Source: Bradyrhizobium zhengyangense
GTDB lineage: Bacteria > Pseudomonadota > Alphaproteobacteria > Rhizobiales > Xanthobacteraceae
DNA length: 64,000 nt
Reading direction: 5' to 3'
NCBI RefSeq assembly: GCF_022012435.1
Contig: NZ_JAKLUA010000002.1
Coordinates: 558,001-622,000 of the forward strand
Below, piece after piece: positions 17,681 to 26,640 of this stretch. The position numbers and the translations under genes were made by a program. The notes below the pieces were generated by a model. It had not been told where the DNA came from. It searched no databases and worked only from the letters and a program-made list of their open reading frames with translations. Each line of letters begins with the position of its first letter. The stretch's first letter is position 1.

Positions 17681-17890
17681 CTACTCCTCGATCACATCGA
17701 TCGCGATTTCCGGGCAATTGGATTTGGCAAGCCAGGCCTTGTCCTCGAGGCCCGGCGGAACCGTGCCATCTCCGACCTCATGGGCGTTGCCGTATTCGTC
17801 GAGCTCGAACAGCTCCGGCGCCAGCGCCTTGCAGCGCGCGTGGCCCTGGCATTTGTCGGGATCGACGTGAACTTTCAGTCGCGCTGCCAT
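17681..17890 (-). CDS. 3Fe-4S-type ferredoxin with CxxHxxC motif, P450 partner
   Basis: A 69-residue ferredoxin in which the first cluster motif is C14-x2-H17-x2-C20 and the last ligand is C59-P60. Three cysteines with a histidine in the fourth position indicate a single 3Fe-4S (or atypical) cluster. CxxHxxC(x)nCP ferredoxins of this kind are known from Rhodopseudomonas, where they support P450 turnover. Encoded just upstream of the P450 and probably in the same transcript, it is very likely its electron donor. Confidence 0.92.
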   Translation of the reverse strand: MAARLKVHVDPDKCQGHARCKALAPELFELDEYGNAHEVGDGTVPPGLEDKAWLAKSNCPEIAIDVIEE

Positions 17891-17986
17891 TGCGGCTCCC
17901 TCGGTCGTGTGCGCGTCGCCCGAAGGGCCACGCGTTCCTCTTGTCTATTGTCCGCGGCATTTGCGGCTCATTCTAAGTTATAGCAT

Positions 17987-18016
17987 ATTACATTCGCGAC
18001 AGGCTTCCCCTGTCAA
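17987..18016 (-). promoter_or_regulatory. ferredoxin-P450 promoter with overlapping palindrome
   Basis: Reading the minus strand, TTGACA (18016-18011) and TGTAAT (17992-17987) are 18 bp apart, close to the sigma-70 consensus. The palindrome GACAGG/CCTGTC (17998-18003 and 18009-18014) sits on the -35 element, and TAAGTT/AACTTA (17974-17979 and 18022-18027) flank it. This is a plausible TetR-family operator for the divergent regulator. Confidence 0.6.
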
Positions 18017-18043
18017 GCGCAAACTTATAGGCTTGCCCGCAAC

Positions 18044-18691
18044 ATGCGATCACAACTCGCCCGCAAGCCCGAGAACACCTACCACCATGGCGATCTCCGT
18101 GACGCCCTGATCAAGGCTGCGTTGCGCGAGGCGGAGCAGGGCGGGGCGGAAGCGATCAGCATCAAGGCCCTCGCAAAGCAGCTCGGCGTCTCACAGCCGG
18201 CGCCCTACCGTCATTTTGCCGACCGCGAGGCATTGCTGACCGCGGCGACGGCGGAGGCGTTCCGGCAGTTCAGCGCGATGTTGCGCGACGCCATGATGAA
18301 GCCGTCGAAGCAATCGAAATTGTCACGGCTGGCGCAGGCAACGCTCGATTTCGGTCTGCGCCGTAACGGTGTCTACCGTTTGATGTTTGCGTCCCGCACC
18401 GTCTCATGCGCGGCCAAGGGCAGCGAGCTGCACGAGGCCACCCGGGAGACCTTTGCGCTCGTGATCGAAGCGCTGGAGGCGCCCGCGGTCGGCTATTTGC
18501 GCGAACGGCAGGCGCTCAAGATCTGGGCGGCGCTACATGGCGTGGTGATGCTGGCCGAGCAAGGCCTGTTCACCGGCGAGGCCGCGCATGCCACGCGCGA
18601 GGAACTGGTCGAGGATTTTGTCAACGAGACGAAGGCCGCGCTCGCTGTTGCGATCAAGGATGCGCAGCGTCGCAAGAAGGCGGGCGCTTAG
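18044..18691 (+). CDS. TetR/AcrR family regulator, WHG-type C-terminal domain
   Basis: A 215-residue regulator with the N-terminal TetR helix-turn-helix (about residues 20-65, AISIKALAKQLGVSQPAPYRHF). The C-terminal ligand domain contains KIWAALHGVVML, typical of the WHG/TetR_C_33 group. It is divergent from the ferredoxin-P450 pair across a 153-bp gap with a palindrome over their promoter, so repression of the P450 is the simplest role, relieved by a P450 substrate. The 3' end overlaps the convergent racemase-like gene by 4 bp. Confidence 0.88.
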   Translation: MRSQLARKPENTYHHGDLRDALIKAALREAEQGGAEAISIKALAKQLGVSQPAPYRHFADREALLTAATAEAFRQFSAMLRDAMMKPSKQSKLSRLAQATLDFGLRRNGVYRLMFASRTVSCAAKGSELHEATRETFALVIEALEAPAVGYLRERQALKIWAALHGVVMLAEQGLFTGEAAHATREELVEDFVNETKAALAVAIKDAQRRKKAGA

Positions 18692-19338
18692 GCCTTCGCC
18701 TTCAGCAGCCCCATCAGCTTCGCGACGGCGCTGTCCGGCGTCGTCACGACGGGGCGGCCGGTGGCTTCCGCGACCAGGGGCGCTGATGATGCGATGCTGA
18801 ACTGGGCCAGCGCGATCACCTCGCAATCGCGCAGATCCTTCGACGCTTCGACGATCAGCCGGTCGTGGGTCGAGCGGTCGCCGCGATCGAGTGCGGCCAG
18901 CGCGCCCTCGGCAAGTTTCGGCACGATCTGGACGGAGGTCGGAAACTCCGGCGGCATCGAGACCAGCGTCGGCGGGAAGGTGGAGAGCAGGCCGATGCGC
19001 TTGCCCATCGTCACCGCCCGTTCGATCATGGCTTCGTTCGGTTTGAGCACCGGCATCGGCGAATGCGCCCGGGCGACGGCCTCGATGCAGGGGCCGAAGG
19101 CCGAACAGGTGAACAGGATCGCGTTTGCCCCCGTAGCTGCGGCGTAATCGCCGAGCGCAAGAAAGCGCTCGGTCATGGCGTCGTTGAGCTTGCCGTCGCG
19201 CGCCAGATCCGCCGACAGGCTGTCGTCGAGCAGGTTCATCAGCCGCGCCTCCGGCCACGCTTGTGCGAACGCCGCCTCGATCGGGGCGATGGAGTGCTTA
19301 AGGGCGTGGATCAGGGCGATGCGAGGAGACGTCGTCAT
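18688..19338 (-). CDS. Asp/Glu racemase superfamily protein lacking the second cysteine
   Basis: A 216-residue protein of the aspartate/glutamate/hydantoin racemase fold. The first catalytic cysteine is present (C78 in FTCSAFG), but where the second half usually reads GCT the sequence is AQFS (F180). A two-base racemase needs both thiols, so this may be a decarboxylase, isomerase or one-base enzyme, as seen in other branches of the superfamily. It is the last gene of the RpiR-aminotransferase-binding-protein set, 149 bp downstream of the binding-protein gene with a repeat between. Substrate unknown. Confidence 0.75.
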   Translation of the reverse strand: MTTSPRIALIHALKHSIAPIEAAFAQAWPEARLMNLLDDSLSADLARDGKLNDAMTERFLALGDYAAATGANAILFTCSAFGPCIEAVARAHSPMPVLKPNEAMIERAVTMGKRIGLLSTFPPTLVSMPPEFPTSVQIVPKLAEGALAALDRGDRSTHDRLIVEASKDLRDCEVIALAQFSIASSAPLVAEATGRPVVTTPDSAVAKLMGLLKAKA

Positions 19339-19363
19339 TGAGCGTGACTACCTGGGAGGTCTT

Positions 19364-19477
19364 GTGCCCCGGACGCAGCGCAATGCGAAGTATTGCGCTG
19401 CAGAGCCGGGGCCCATTGTAGTTGCTGGGTCCCGGCTCTGCGCAGCGGCGTTGCACGCCGCAGCGCGTCCGAGACAC
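19364..19477. repeat. intergenic palindromic element with three internal stems
   Basis: The ends form an imperfect stem (GTGCCCCGGACGC with GCGTCCGAGACAC). Inside are perfect hairpins AGCGCAAT/ATTGCGCT, CAGAGCCGGG/CCCGGCTCTG and GCGGCGT/ACGCCGC. The cloverleaf-like layout is that of a dispersed rhizobial intergenic element. No coding signal. Confidence 0.8.
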
Positions 19478-19487
19478 GGGAAGATGT

Positions 19488-20501
19488 CTACTTGAACGGC
19501 ACCGCGTACATCAAGCCGCCCTTGCTCCAGAGGCCGTTGAGGCCGCGCTCGAGCTTGAGCGGGCTCGCCTTGCCGACGTTGCGCTCGTAGATCTCACCGT
19601 AATTGCCGGTGGCCTTGATCACCGTGACCAGCCATTTGTTGTCCAGCCCAAGCCGCGAGCCGAGATCGCCGGTGGCGCCGAGCAGGCGCTGGATGGCGGG
19701 GGTCTGCGACTTCGTCATCTCGTCGACATTGGCCTGGGTGACGCCAAGCTCCTCGGCTTCGATCAGGCCGTAATGCAGCCAGGTGACGATATCGCTCCAG
19801 ACCTCGTCGCCGTTGCGGGTGAAGGGGCCGAGCGGCTCCTTGCTGATGGTCTGCGGCAGCACGACGTAATCGGCGGGGTTCGGCGCCGCGGTGGTGACGG
19901 CACCGGCGAGCGCCGAGGCGTCCTGGGTCATGGCGTCGCAGCGGCCGCCAAAGAAGGTCTGGTACATGGTGTCGACGCGGTCGAACACCAGCGGCTTCCA
20001 GTCGATGTTGTTGGCGCGGCCGTAATCGCCGAGCGTCACTTCATGGGTCGTTCCCTGCGCGACGCAGACGGTCGCGCCCTTGAGATCCTTGATCTCCTTC
20101 ACGCCGAGGTCTTTCTTCACGACGAAGCCCTGGCCGTCGTAGAAATTGATCGGGCCCTGGCGCAGACCGAGCGTGACGCCGCGCAAGTACGTCTGCGTCG
20201 AATTGCGGTAGAGCACATCAATCTCGCCGGACTGCAGCGCGGTGAAGCGGTTCTGCGCGGTCAGCGAGACGTAGCGCACCTTGTTGGGGTCGCCGAGCAC
20301 GCCGGCGGCGAGCGCACGACAGTAGTCGACGTCGAGGCCCTTGTAATTGCCCTGCGAGTCCGGTGCCGAGAAGCCGGCAAAGCCGGCGCTGACGCCGCAC
20401 ACCAGCGTGCCGCGGCTCTTGACCGTGTCCAGCGTCGCCGCCTGGGCGATCACCGTCGATGCCGCGAGCACGCCCGCTGCGATAACCATTTTCCTCATCA
20501 T
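19488..20501 (-). CDS. aapJ: periplasmic amino-acid-binding protein (AapJ-like)
   Basis: A 337-residue family 3 solute-binding protein with a cleavable signal peptide (MMRKMVIAAGVLAASTVIAQA). The mature part begins TLDTVKSRGTLVCGV, typical of the general L-amino-acid (Aap) and glutamate/aspartate binding proteins; GLDVDYCRALAAGVLGD is a further family match. It should deliver amino acids to the permeases encoded on the other strand at 22.8-25.1 kb. It follows the aminotransferase gene by 12 bp. Unusually, binding protein and permeases are split across a divergent promoter. The symbol denotes similarity; this may be a paralogue. Confidence 0.87.
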   Translation of the reverse strand: MMRKMVIAAGVLAASTVIAQAATLDTVKSRGTLVCGVSAGFAGFSAPDSQGNYKGLDVDYCRALAAGVLGDPNKVRYVSLTAQNRFTALQSGEIDVLYRNSTQTYLRGVTLGLRQGPINFYDGQGFVVKKDLGVKEIKDLKGATVCVAQGTTHEVTLGDYGRANNIDWKPLVFDRVDTMYQTFFGGRCDAMTQDASALAGAVTTAAPNPADYVVLPQTISKEPLGPFTRNGDEVWSDIVTWLHYGLIEAEELGVTQANVDEMTKSQTPAIQRLLGATGDLGSRLGLDNKWLVTVIKATGNYGEIYERNVGKASPLKLERGLNGLWSKGGLMYAVPFK

Positions 20502-20513
20502 GCTACTCTCCCC

Positions 20514-21863
20514 TCAGTGATTGACACTACGCAACACAACGTCGACGGCCGTGCCGAGCTTGTCGACGATCTGGTCGATCTCATCCGCGGACGCGATATA
20601 GGGCGGCGCCAGCAGCACATGGTCGCCGCGGACGCCATCCACGGTGCCGCCGCCGGGATAGCAGCCGAGCCCATTGGTGAACGCTTCCGCCTTGATCTTC
20701 TGGTGCAGCTTGAGCGCCGGATCGAACGAGGTGCGGCTGGCGCGGTCGGCGACGAGCTCGATCGCCCAGAACAGGCCACGTCCCCTGATGTCGCCGACAT
20801 GGCGGTGATTGCCGAAGCGCTCCGTGAGCCGCTGCTCGAGCTGCTTGCCGCGCTGCTTCACTTGCTCGAGCAGATTGTCTTCGCGGATCACGTCCTGCAC
20901 CGCGAGCGCCGCCGCGCAGGCGAGGGGATGCGCGAGATAAGTATGGCCGTGTTGGAACGCGCCGGAGCCGGCGCGGATCGTGTCGATGATCCTGCCACTT
21001 GCCAGCATTGCGCCGATCGGCTGGTAGCCGCCGCCGAGACCTTTTGCGATCGCCTGGATGTCGGGCACAATGCCTTCCTGCTCCCAGGCATGCGTGGTCC
21101 CGGTGCGACCCATGCCGCTCATGACCTCGTCGAGGATCAGCAGCGCGCCATGCCGGTCGCAGATCTCGCGAACCGCCTTGAAGTAACCGTCGGGTGCGGT
21201 CACCGCGCCGGCGGTGGCGCCGACGACGGGTTCGGCCAGGAACGCGGCGACCGTGTTGGGACCAAGTCGCTGAAACTCGGCTTCGAGCTCGGCCGCAAGC
21301 CGGGCCACGAACTGCGCATCGGATTCACCCTCGTGCTTCTCGTGATAGGCAAAGGCCGGCGTCACATGGCTGAAAGCGGCCGAGAGCAGCGGCGCATAGG
21401 GCGCGCGGCGCCAGGCATTGCCGCCGGCGGCGAGCGCGCCGAGCGTGTTGCCGTGGTAACTCTGCCGCCGTGCGATGAAATGCTGCCGCTGCGGCTCGCC
21501 GCGCTCGATGAAATATTGCCGCGCGAGCTTGATGCTGGCCTCGATCGCTTCCGATCCGCCGCTGACGAAATAGGCGTAAGCGAGACCACCGGGCTCATGG
21601 CCGACCAACGTCTCGGCGAGCGCCTCGGCGGGTTCGGAGGAGAAGAAAGCAGTGTGCGCATAAGCAAGGGTCGAAGCCTGCTTTGCCATCGCTGCGATCA
21701 CACGGGGATGCTGATGGCCGAGGCAGGACACGGCCGCGCCGCCGGAAGCGTCGATGATGCGACGGCCGTCCTCGGCAAACAGATAGACGCCTTCGCCGCC
21801 GATCGCCTTGGGCGGCGTCTCGCGCAGCGAGCGGTGCAGCACGCGGCTTGTGCGGGTGCTCAT
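20514..21863 (-). CDS. class III PLP-dependent aminotransferase
   Basis: A 449-residue omega-type aminotransferase. It shows the cofactor-contacting SGGSEAIEASIKLAR (about 101-115), LILDEVMSG with D245 at the pyridine nitrogen, and the Schiff-base lysine K274 in AIAKGLGGGY. Such enzymes move the amino group of omega-amino acids, diamines or amino acids to pyruvate or 2-oxoglutarate. It lies between the RpiR regulator (3-bp gap) and the binding-protein gene (12-bp gap), so it probably degrades the compound the transporter imports. Exact substrate unknown. Confidence 0.88.
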   Translation of the reverse strand: MSTRTSRVLHRSLRETPPKAIGGEGVYLFAEDGRRIIDASGGAAVSCLGHQHPRVIAAMAKQASTLAYAHTAFFSSEPAEALAETLVGHEPGGLAYAYFVSGGSEAIEASIKLARQYFIERGEPQRQHFIARRQSYHGNTLGALAAGGNAWRRAPYAPLLSAAFSHVTPAFAYHEKHEGESDAQFVARLAAELEAEFQRLGPNTVAAFLAEPVVGATAGAVTAPDGYFKAVREICDRHGALLILDEVMSGMGRTGTTHAWEQEGIVPDIQAIAKGLGGGYQPIGAMLASGRIIDTIRAGSGAFQHGHTYLAHPLACAAALAVQDVIREDNLLEQVKQRGKQLEQRLTERFGNHRHVGDIRGRGLFWAIELVADRASRTSFDPALKLHQKIKAEAFTNGLGCYPGGGTVDGVRGDHVLLAPPYIASADEIDQIVDKLGTAVDVVLRSVNH

Positions 21864-21866
21864 GGG

Positions 21867-22739
21867 TCAACCTTTCTCTGAAACGTAGGTGGAGGCCGCC
21901 GCGAGCCTCGCCTCGGTATTTTCCAGGCGCTTCTTGGCGGCCGTGCCGCCGAGCGAGAACGTTACTGCCGCAAGCGACTGCGCGATCGCAATTGCGCCGG
22001 TGAGGCTCGGAAAGAAGCCGGGGGAAGAGGCCGCTTCGAACAGAAGCACGTGATCGGCGCCTTCGGCCATCGGTGCCGAGAGGCTGTCGGCGATGGCGAT
22101 CAGCGTCGCACCTGCACGATGGGCCGCTTGCGCAACACGGACGCTCGCATTTGTGTAAGGCAGAAAGCCAACGACGATGACGGCCTCGCCGGGACGGAAA
22201 GCCCCGAGATCCAGATCGTCGGGGCCCGAGGTGCCGACGATCTGCACCTGTTCGGGCCGGAACAGCCTGAGCTCGTAATTGAGCAATTCCGCAACGCTGC
22301 GGCAGCTGCGATAGCCCGCAATCCAGATCCGCTTTGCATCATGCAGCGTGCGGGCCGCGTCCGCGATCGCCTGCGCGGAGATGCACGGCAGGCCCGCAGC
22401 TTCGGCCTCGAGCTTATCGGTGATGAGTGCGACATCGGCGTTCGGGCCGTGGCGGCTGGTCTTGGCGCGGCCGGAGAAGGGCGAGGTCGGGGACGGCCGG
22501 CGCGCCTCGGTCAGCGCGGCGCGCAACTCGTCCCAGCCGGAATAGCCGATCGCCTTCGCAAGCCGCGTGAAAGCGGCGGGATCGGCGCCGGCCTCCGCCG
22601 CGAGATCGCGCATCGAGCGGGTGGTCGCGTCGTAATCATTGGCCGCAACAAATCGCCCGACCTCCTGCAAGCGCAGGGGGAGCGATGGCAACGCAATGCG
22701 CAGTTCGCTCAAAGGCGAGGATTTCGCTGATACGGCCAT
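21867..22739 (-). CDS. MurR/RpiR family regulator
   Basis: A 290-residue regulator with an N-terminal HTH_6 domain (about residues 10-85, including MRDLAAEAGADPAAFTRLAKAIGY). The C-terminal SIS domain (about 120-260) has GYRSCRSVAELLNYELR and VVGFLPYTNASV. SIS domains usually bind phosphosugars, but RpiR proteins beside aminotransferase and ABC genes also occur. The start at 22739 is preferred to 22763 because the longer frame runs into the operator-like palindromes. It heads the minus-strand gene set and probably controls both this and the divergent permeases. Confidence 0.87.
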   Translation of the reverse strand: MAVSAKSSPLSELRIALPSLPLRLQEVGRFVAANDYDATTRSMRDLAAEAGADPAAFTRLAKAIGYSGWDELRAALTEARRPSPTSPFSGRAKTSRHGPNADVALITDKLEAEAAGLPCISAQAIADAARTLHDAKRIWIAGYRSCRSVAELLNYELRLFRPEQVQIVGTSGPDDLDLGAFRPGEAVIVVGFLPYTNASVRVAQAAHRAGATLIAIADSLSAPMAEGADHVLLFEAASSPGFFPSLTGAIAIAQSLAAVTFSLGGTAAKKRLENTEARLAAASTYVSEKG

Positions 22740-22747
22740 GAAACATT

Positions 22748-22776
22748 TGTTGCATGAATGCACGTTTGGTGCAACA
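22748..22776. promoter_or_regulatory. candidate RpiR operator in the divergent promoter
   Basis: TGTTGCA (22748-22754) and TGCAACA (22770-22776) form a perfect inverted repeat with 15 bp between. A second, overlapping palindrome TGCATGAATGCA occupies 22751-22762. The site is 9 bp upstream of the RpiR start and about 50 bp upstream of the first permease gene. Assignment to RpiR is inference. Confidence 0.5.
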
Positions 22777-22826
22777 GTTGATGCGCGCCGCCGGAAATCG
22801 CTGTTTTCAGGAAGGATTTTTGTGCT

Positions 22827-24014
22827 GTGACCTCAGATGATCCCAGGCCGCCGCCGCGCCACAGCTTTTTCGGTGCGCTCGGGCCAAACGAGCTGAAGGG
22901 CCTGTTTTGGCAGGTGCTGGTGGTCGGCATTGCCGTCGCCATCGTCGTCTTCCTCTGGTCCAACACCGTCACCAACCTCTCGGCCCGCCGCATCACCACC
23001 GGCTTTGCCTTTCTCGGCCGCGAGGCCAGCATGCCGATTGCCGACAGCCTGCTCGCGTATAATCCGAGGGACAGCTACCTCTGGGCCTTCGTCGTCGGCG
23101 TCGCCAACACGCTACGCGTCGCGGTGATCGGCATCGTGCTTGCGACCATTCTGGGGACGCTGATCGGCGTCTCGCGGCTGTCGGCGAACTGGCTGCTGTC
23201 GCGACTCGCCGCTCTCTACGTCGAAGTCCTGCGTGACATCCCGCTGCTGCTTCAGCTGCTGTTCTGGTACGTGCTGATGCAGGGTTTGCCGGCGGCGCGC
23301 GCGGCGTGGCGGCCGCTCGACGGCGTGTTCCTCTCCAATCGCGGCCTGATCCTGCCGGCGATCCCGATCGGCATGCCGCAACTCTGGGTGCTCGGCACGT
23401 TCGTGTTGGGTTTCATCGCATTCCTTGCTATCGGGCGATGGCTGGTCGCGCAGCAGATGCGTGATGGCAAGCCGCGGCCGGCGTGGCCCTTTGCGCTTGG
23501 TCTCATTGTCGTGCTGCCGGCCGCTGTGTCGTTGTTGCTTGGCGTGTCCTGGACGATCGAATGGCCGCAACTGCGCGGCTTCAATTTCGTCGGAGGGTTG
23601 ACGCTCGCGCCGGAATATTTCGCGCTGTTGATCGCGCTCGTCACCTACACTTCGGCCTTCATCGCCGAGATCGTGCGCAGCGGCATCCAGTCGGTGCCGC
23701 GCGGGCAGTGGGATGCCGCCAGCGCGCTCGGCCTGCGCCGCAGCTTCATGCTGCGGCAGATCATCCTGCCGCAGGCTTTGCGCGTGATCGTGCCGCCGAT
23801 GACGAGCCAGTACCTCAATCTGACCAAGAACTCGTCGCTTGCGGTCGCGATCGGTTATCAGGACGTGGTCTCGGTCGCCAACACCACGTTGAACCAGACC
23901 GGGCAGGCGATCGAGGTGATTTCGCTGATCATGGCCGTCTTCCTCACCATCAGCCTCGGCATCAGCTTTTTCATGAACTGGTTCAATGCGCGCATCGCGC
24001 TGGCGGAGCGCTGA
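22827..24014 (+). CDS. aapQ: amino-acid ABC transporter permease (AapQ-like)
   Basis: A 395-residue inner-membrane permease of the His/Glu/Gln/Arg family, in the long form typical of AapQ with an extended N-terminal part. The ATPase-contacting EAA loop is seen as IVRSGIQSVPRGQWDAASALGL in the C-terminal third. The start is GTG 22827. It is followed 2 bp later by the second permease gene. Both are divergent from the RpiR-aminotransferase-binding-protein genes. No ATPase gene follows, so the transporter must borrow one. Confidence 0.88.
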   Translation: MTSDDPRPPPRHSFFGALGPNELKGLFWQVLVVGIAVAIVVFLWSNTVTNLSARRITTGFAFLGREASMPIADSLLAYNPRDSYLWAFVVGVANTLRVAVIGIVLATILGTLIGVSRLSANWLLSRLAALYVEVLRDIPLLLQLLFWYVLMQGLPAARAAWRPLDGVFLSNRGLILPAIPIGMPQLWVLGTFVLGFIAFLAIGRWLVAQQMRDGKPRPAWPFALGLIVVLPAAVSLLLGVSWTIEWPQLRGFNFVGGLTLAPEYFALLIALVTYTSAFIAEIVRSGIQSVPRGQWDAASALGLRRSFMLRQIILPQALRVIVPPMTSQYLNLTKNSSLAVAIGYQDVVSVANTTLNQTGQAIEVISLIMAVFLTISLGISFFMNWFNARIALAER

Positions 24015-24016
24015 GC

Positions 24017-25123
<1,107 letters not shown>

Positions 25124-25172
25124 GGCCAGGTGTCCCGGACAAGGTGCAGCGCGCAAGCGTTGCGTTCGGGGG

Positions 25173-26591
25173 TTACTTCTTCCCCCGCGGATCAATCGGC
25201 GTCTGGCCGCGCAGACCCAAAATATCCTCGAGCACCTTCGCGCCGGCAATCACTTGCGCGTCCGCGCGCGGTGCGCCCACCACCTGCACACCCACCGGCA
25301 AACCAGAGGCCGTGAAGCCGCAGGGCAGCGACAGCGACGGGCAGCAGGCGAGTGTAATGGCGTAGACGATGCCGAGCCACTCGACATAGTTTTCGAACCG
25401 CTTGCCGGCGCATTCCGCGACATAGCGGTGCTCGATCGGGAAGGGCGGCACGATCGTGGTCGGCGTCAGCAGCAGATCATAGGTCTTGAAGAATTCGATC
25501 GCGCGTGCGGTCATGCCGACGCGCTGCGCTTCGGCGCGCGCGAGCTGATCGACCGTCAGCTTGAGGCCTTCCTCGATGTTCCAGATCACCTCGGGCTTGA
25601 GCAGGTCGCGCTTGGTGCGCAGCAGATTGGCCTTGGTGATGGCGAAGTCAAAGGCGCGCAGTACGTGGAAGCACTCATGCGCCTCGCGCCAATCCGGATG
25701 CGCCTCCTCGACGATTGCGCCGGCCTCTGCGAAGCGTTCGGCGGCCTTCTGGGTGATCGCCTTCACCTCGGGATCGACAGGCGTAATGCCGAGATTGGGC
25801 GAATAGGCGATGCGCTTCGGCTTCTTGCCGGACTGAGCCGCCGACAGGAACGAGGTCATGGGCGCCGGCAGCGACAGCGGATCGTCCGCATAATCGCCGC
25901 TCATGGCATCGAGCAGCAGCGCGAGATCCTCGACATTGCGTGCCATCGGCCCCACGACGCCGAGATTGCGGTCGATGCCCGATTTGGGCGTGTGCGCGAC
26001 GCGGCCGATGCTCGGCCGCATGCCGACGACGCCGCAGAAGGCCGCGGGGCTGCGCAAGGAGCCGCCCATGTCGGAGCCCTGGGCGAGCCACGCCATGCCG
26101 GTGGCCAGCGCCACCGCGGCGCCGCCGGAGGAGCCGGCCGCCGACTTTGACGTATCCCAGGGATTGAGCGTCGCGCCGAACACTTCGTTGAAGGTGTTGG
26201 CGCCGGCGCCGAATTCCGGCGTGTTGGATTTCGCGTAGACCACCGCGCCATTGGCTTCGAGGTTCTCGACCATGAGGTCGGACTTGGCTGGGATATTGTC
26301 CTTGAAGATCGGCGAACCCTGGGTGTTCAGCACGCCTGCGACATCAGTCAGATCCTTGATCGGCACCGGCAGGCCGGCAAGCAGTCCGCGCGCGCCGGCC
26401 GGTTTCTGCATCATTGCCTTCGCATGCGTCCGCGCGCGATCGAAGCAAAGGGTCGGCAGCGCGTTGACCTTGCCGTCAACCTCCTTGACGCGCTTCTCCA
26501 CCACGTCGAGTAGCTCAAGCGGAGAGACGTCGCCGGAGCGCAGCTTGTCGACGACGACGCAGGCGGTTTCACGGATCAGGTCTTGAGACAA
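25173..26591 (-). CDS. amidase signature family hydrolase
   Basis: A 472-residue amidase with the Ser-cisSer-Lys triad visible as K79 (PVPIKD), S154 (AAGSSGGAA) and S178 (GSDMGGSLR). Family members hydrolyse C-N bonds of amides, carbamates, biuret-like compounds or glutamine in GatA. Length and the absence of GatB/C nearby argue for a catabolic amidase. It is 49 bp downstream of an SDR gene on the same strand and convergent with aapM. It could release ammonia or an amino acid from an imported amide, but substrate is not evident. Confidence 0.88.
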   Translation of the reverse strand: MSQDLIRETACVVVDKLRSGDVSPLELLDVVEKRVKEVDGKVNALPTLCFDRARTHAKAMMQKPAGARGLLAGLPVPIKDLTDVAGVLNTQGSPIFKDNIPAKSDLMVENLEANGAVVYAKSNTPEFGAGANTFNEVFGATLNPWDTSKSAAGSSGGAAVALATGMAWLAQGSDMGGSLRSPAAFCGVVGMRPSIGRVAHTPKSGIDRNLGVVGPMARNVEDLALLLDAMSGDYADDPLSLPAPMTSFLSAAQSGKKPKRIAYSPNLGITPVDPEVKAITQKAAERFAEAGAIVEEAHPDWREAHECFHVLRAFDFAITKANLLRTKRDLLKPEVIWNIEEGLKLTVDQLARAEAQRVGMTARAIEFFKTYDLLLTPTTIVPPFPIEHRYVAECAGKRFENYVEWLGIVYAITLACCPSLSLPCGFTASGLPVGVQVVGAPRADAQVIAGAKVLEDILGLRGQTPIDPRGKK

Positions 26592-26640
26592 CTGTTTTGC
26601 TCCTCAGCTTACTTTTCGCTCGCGATCGAACGGATCGATC

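Noticed and set aside
16048..17976. A 642-codon frame antisense to P450, ferredoxin and part of the permease
   Set aside because: It spans three well-supported genes on the other strand and shows no family motif.
19422..21881. An 819-codon frame antisense to the aminotransferase and binding-protein genes
   Set aside because: Composition is typical of an antisense shadow; the minus strand carries intact catalytic motifs.
23483..24016. Upstream extension of the aapM frame
   Set aside because: It overlaps aapQ in another frame; ATG 24017 directly after the aapQ stop gives the normal protein length.
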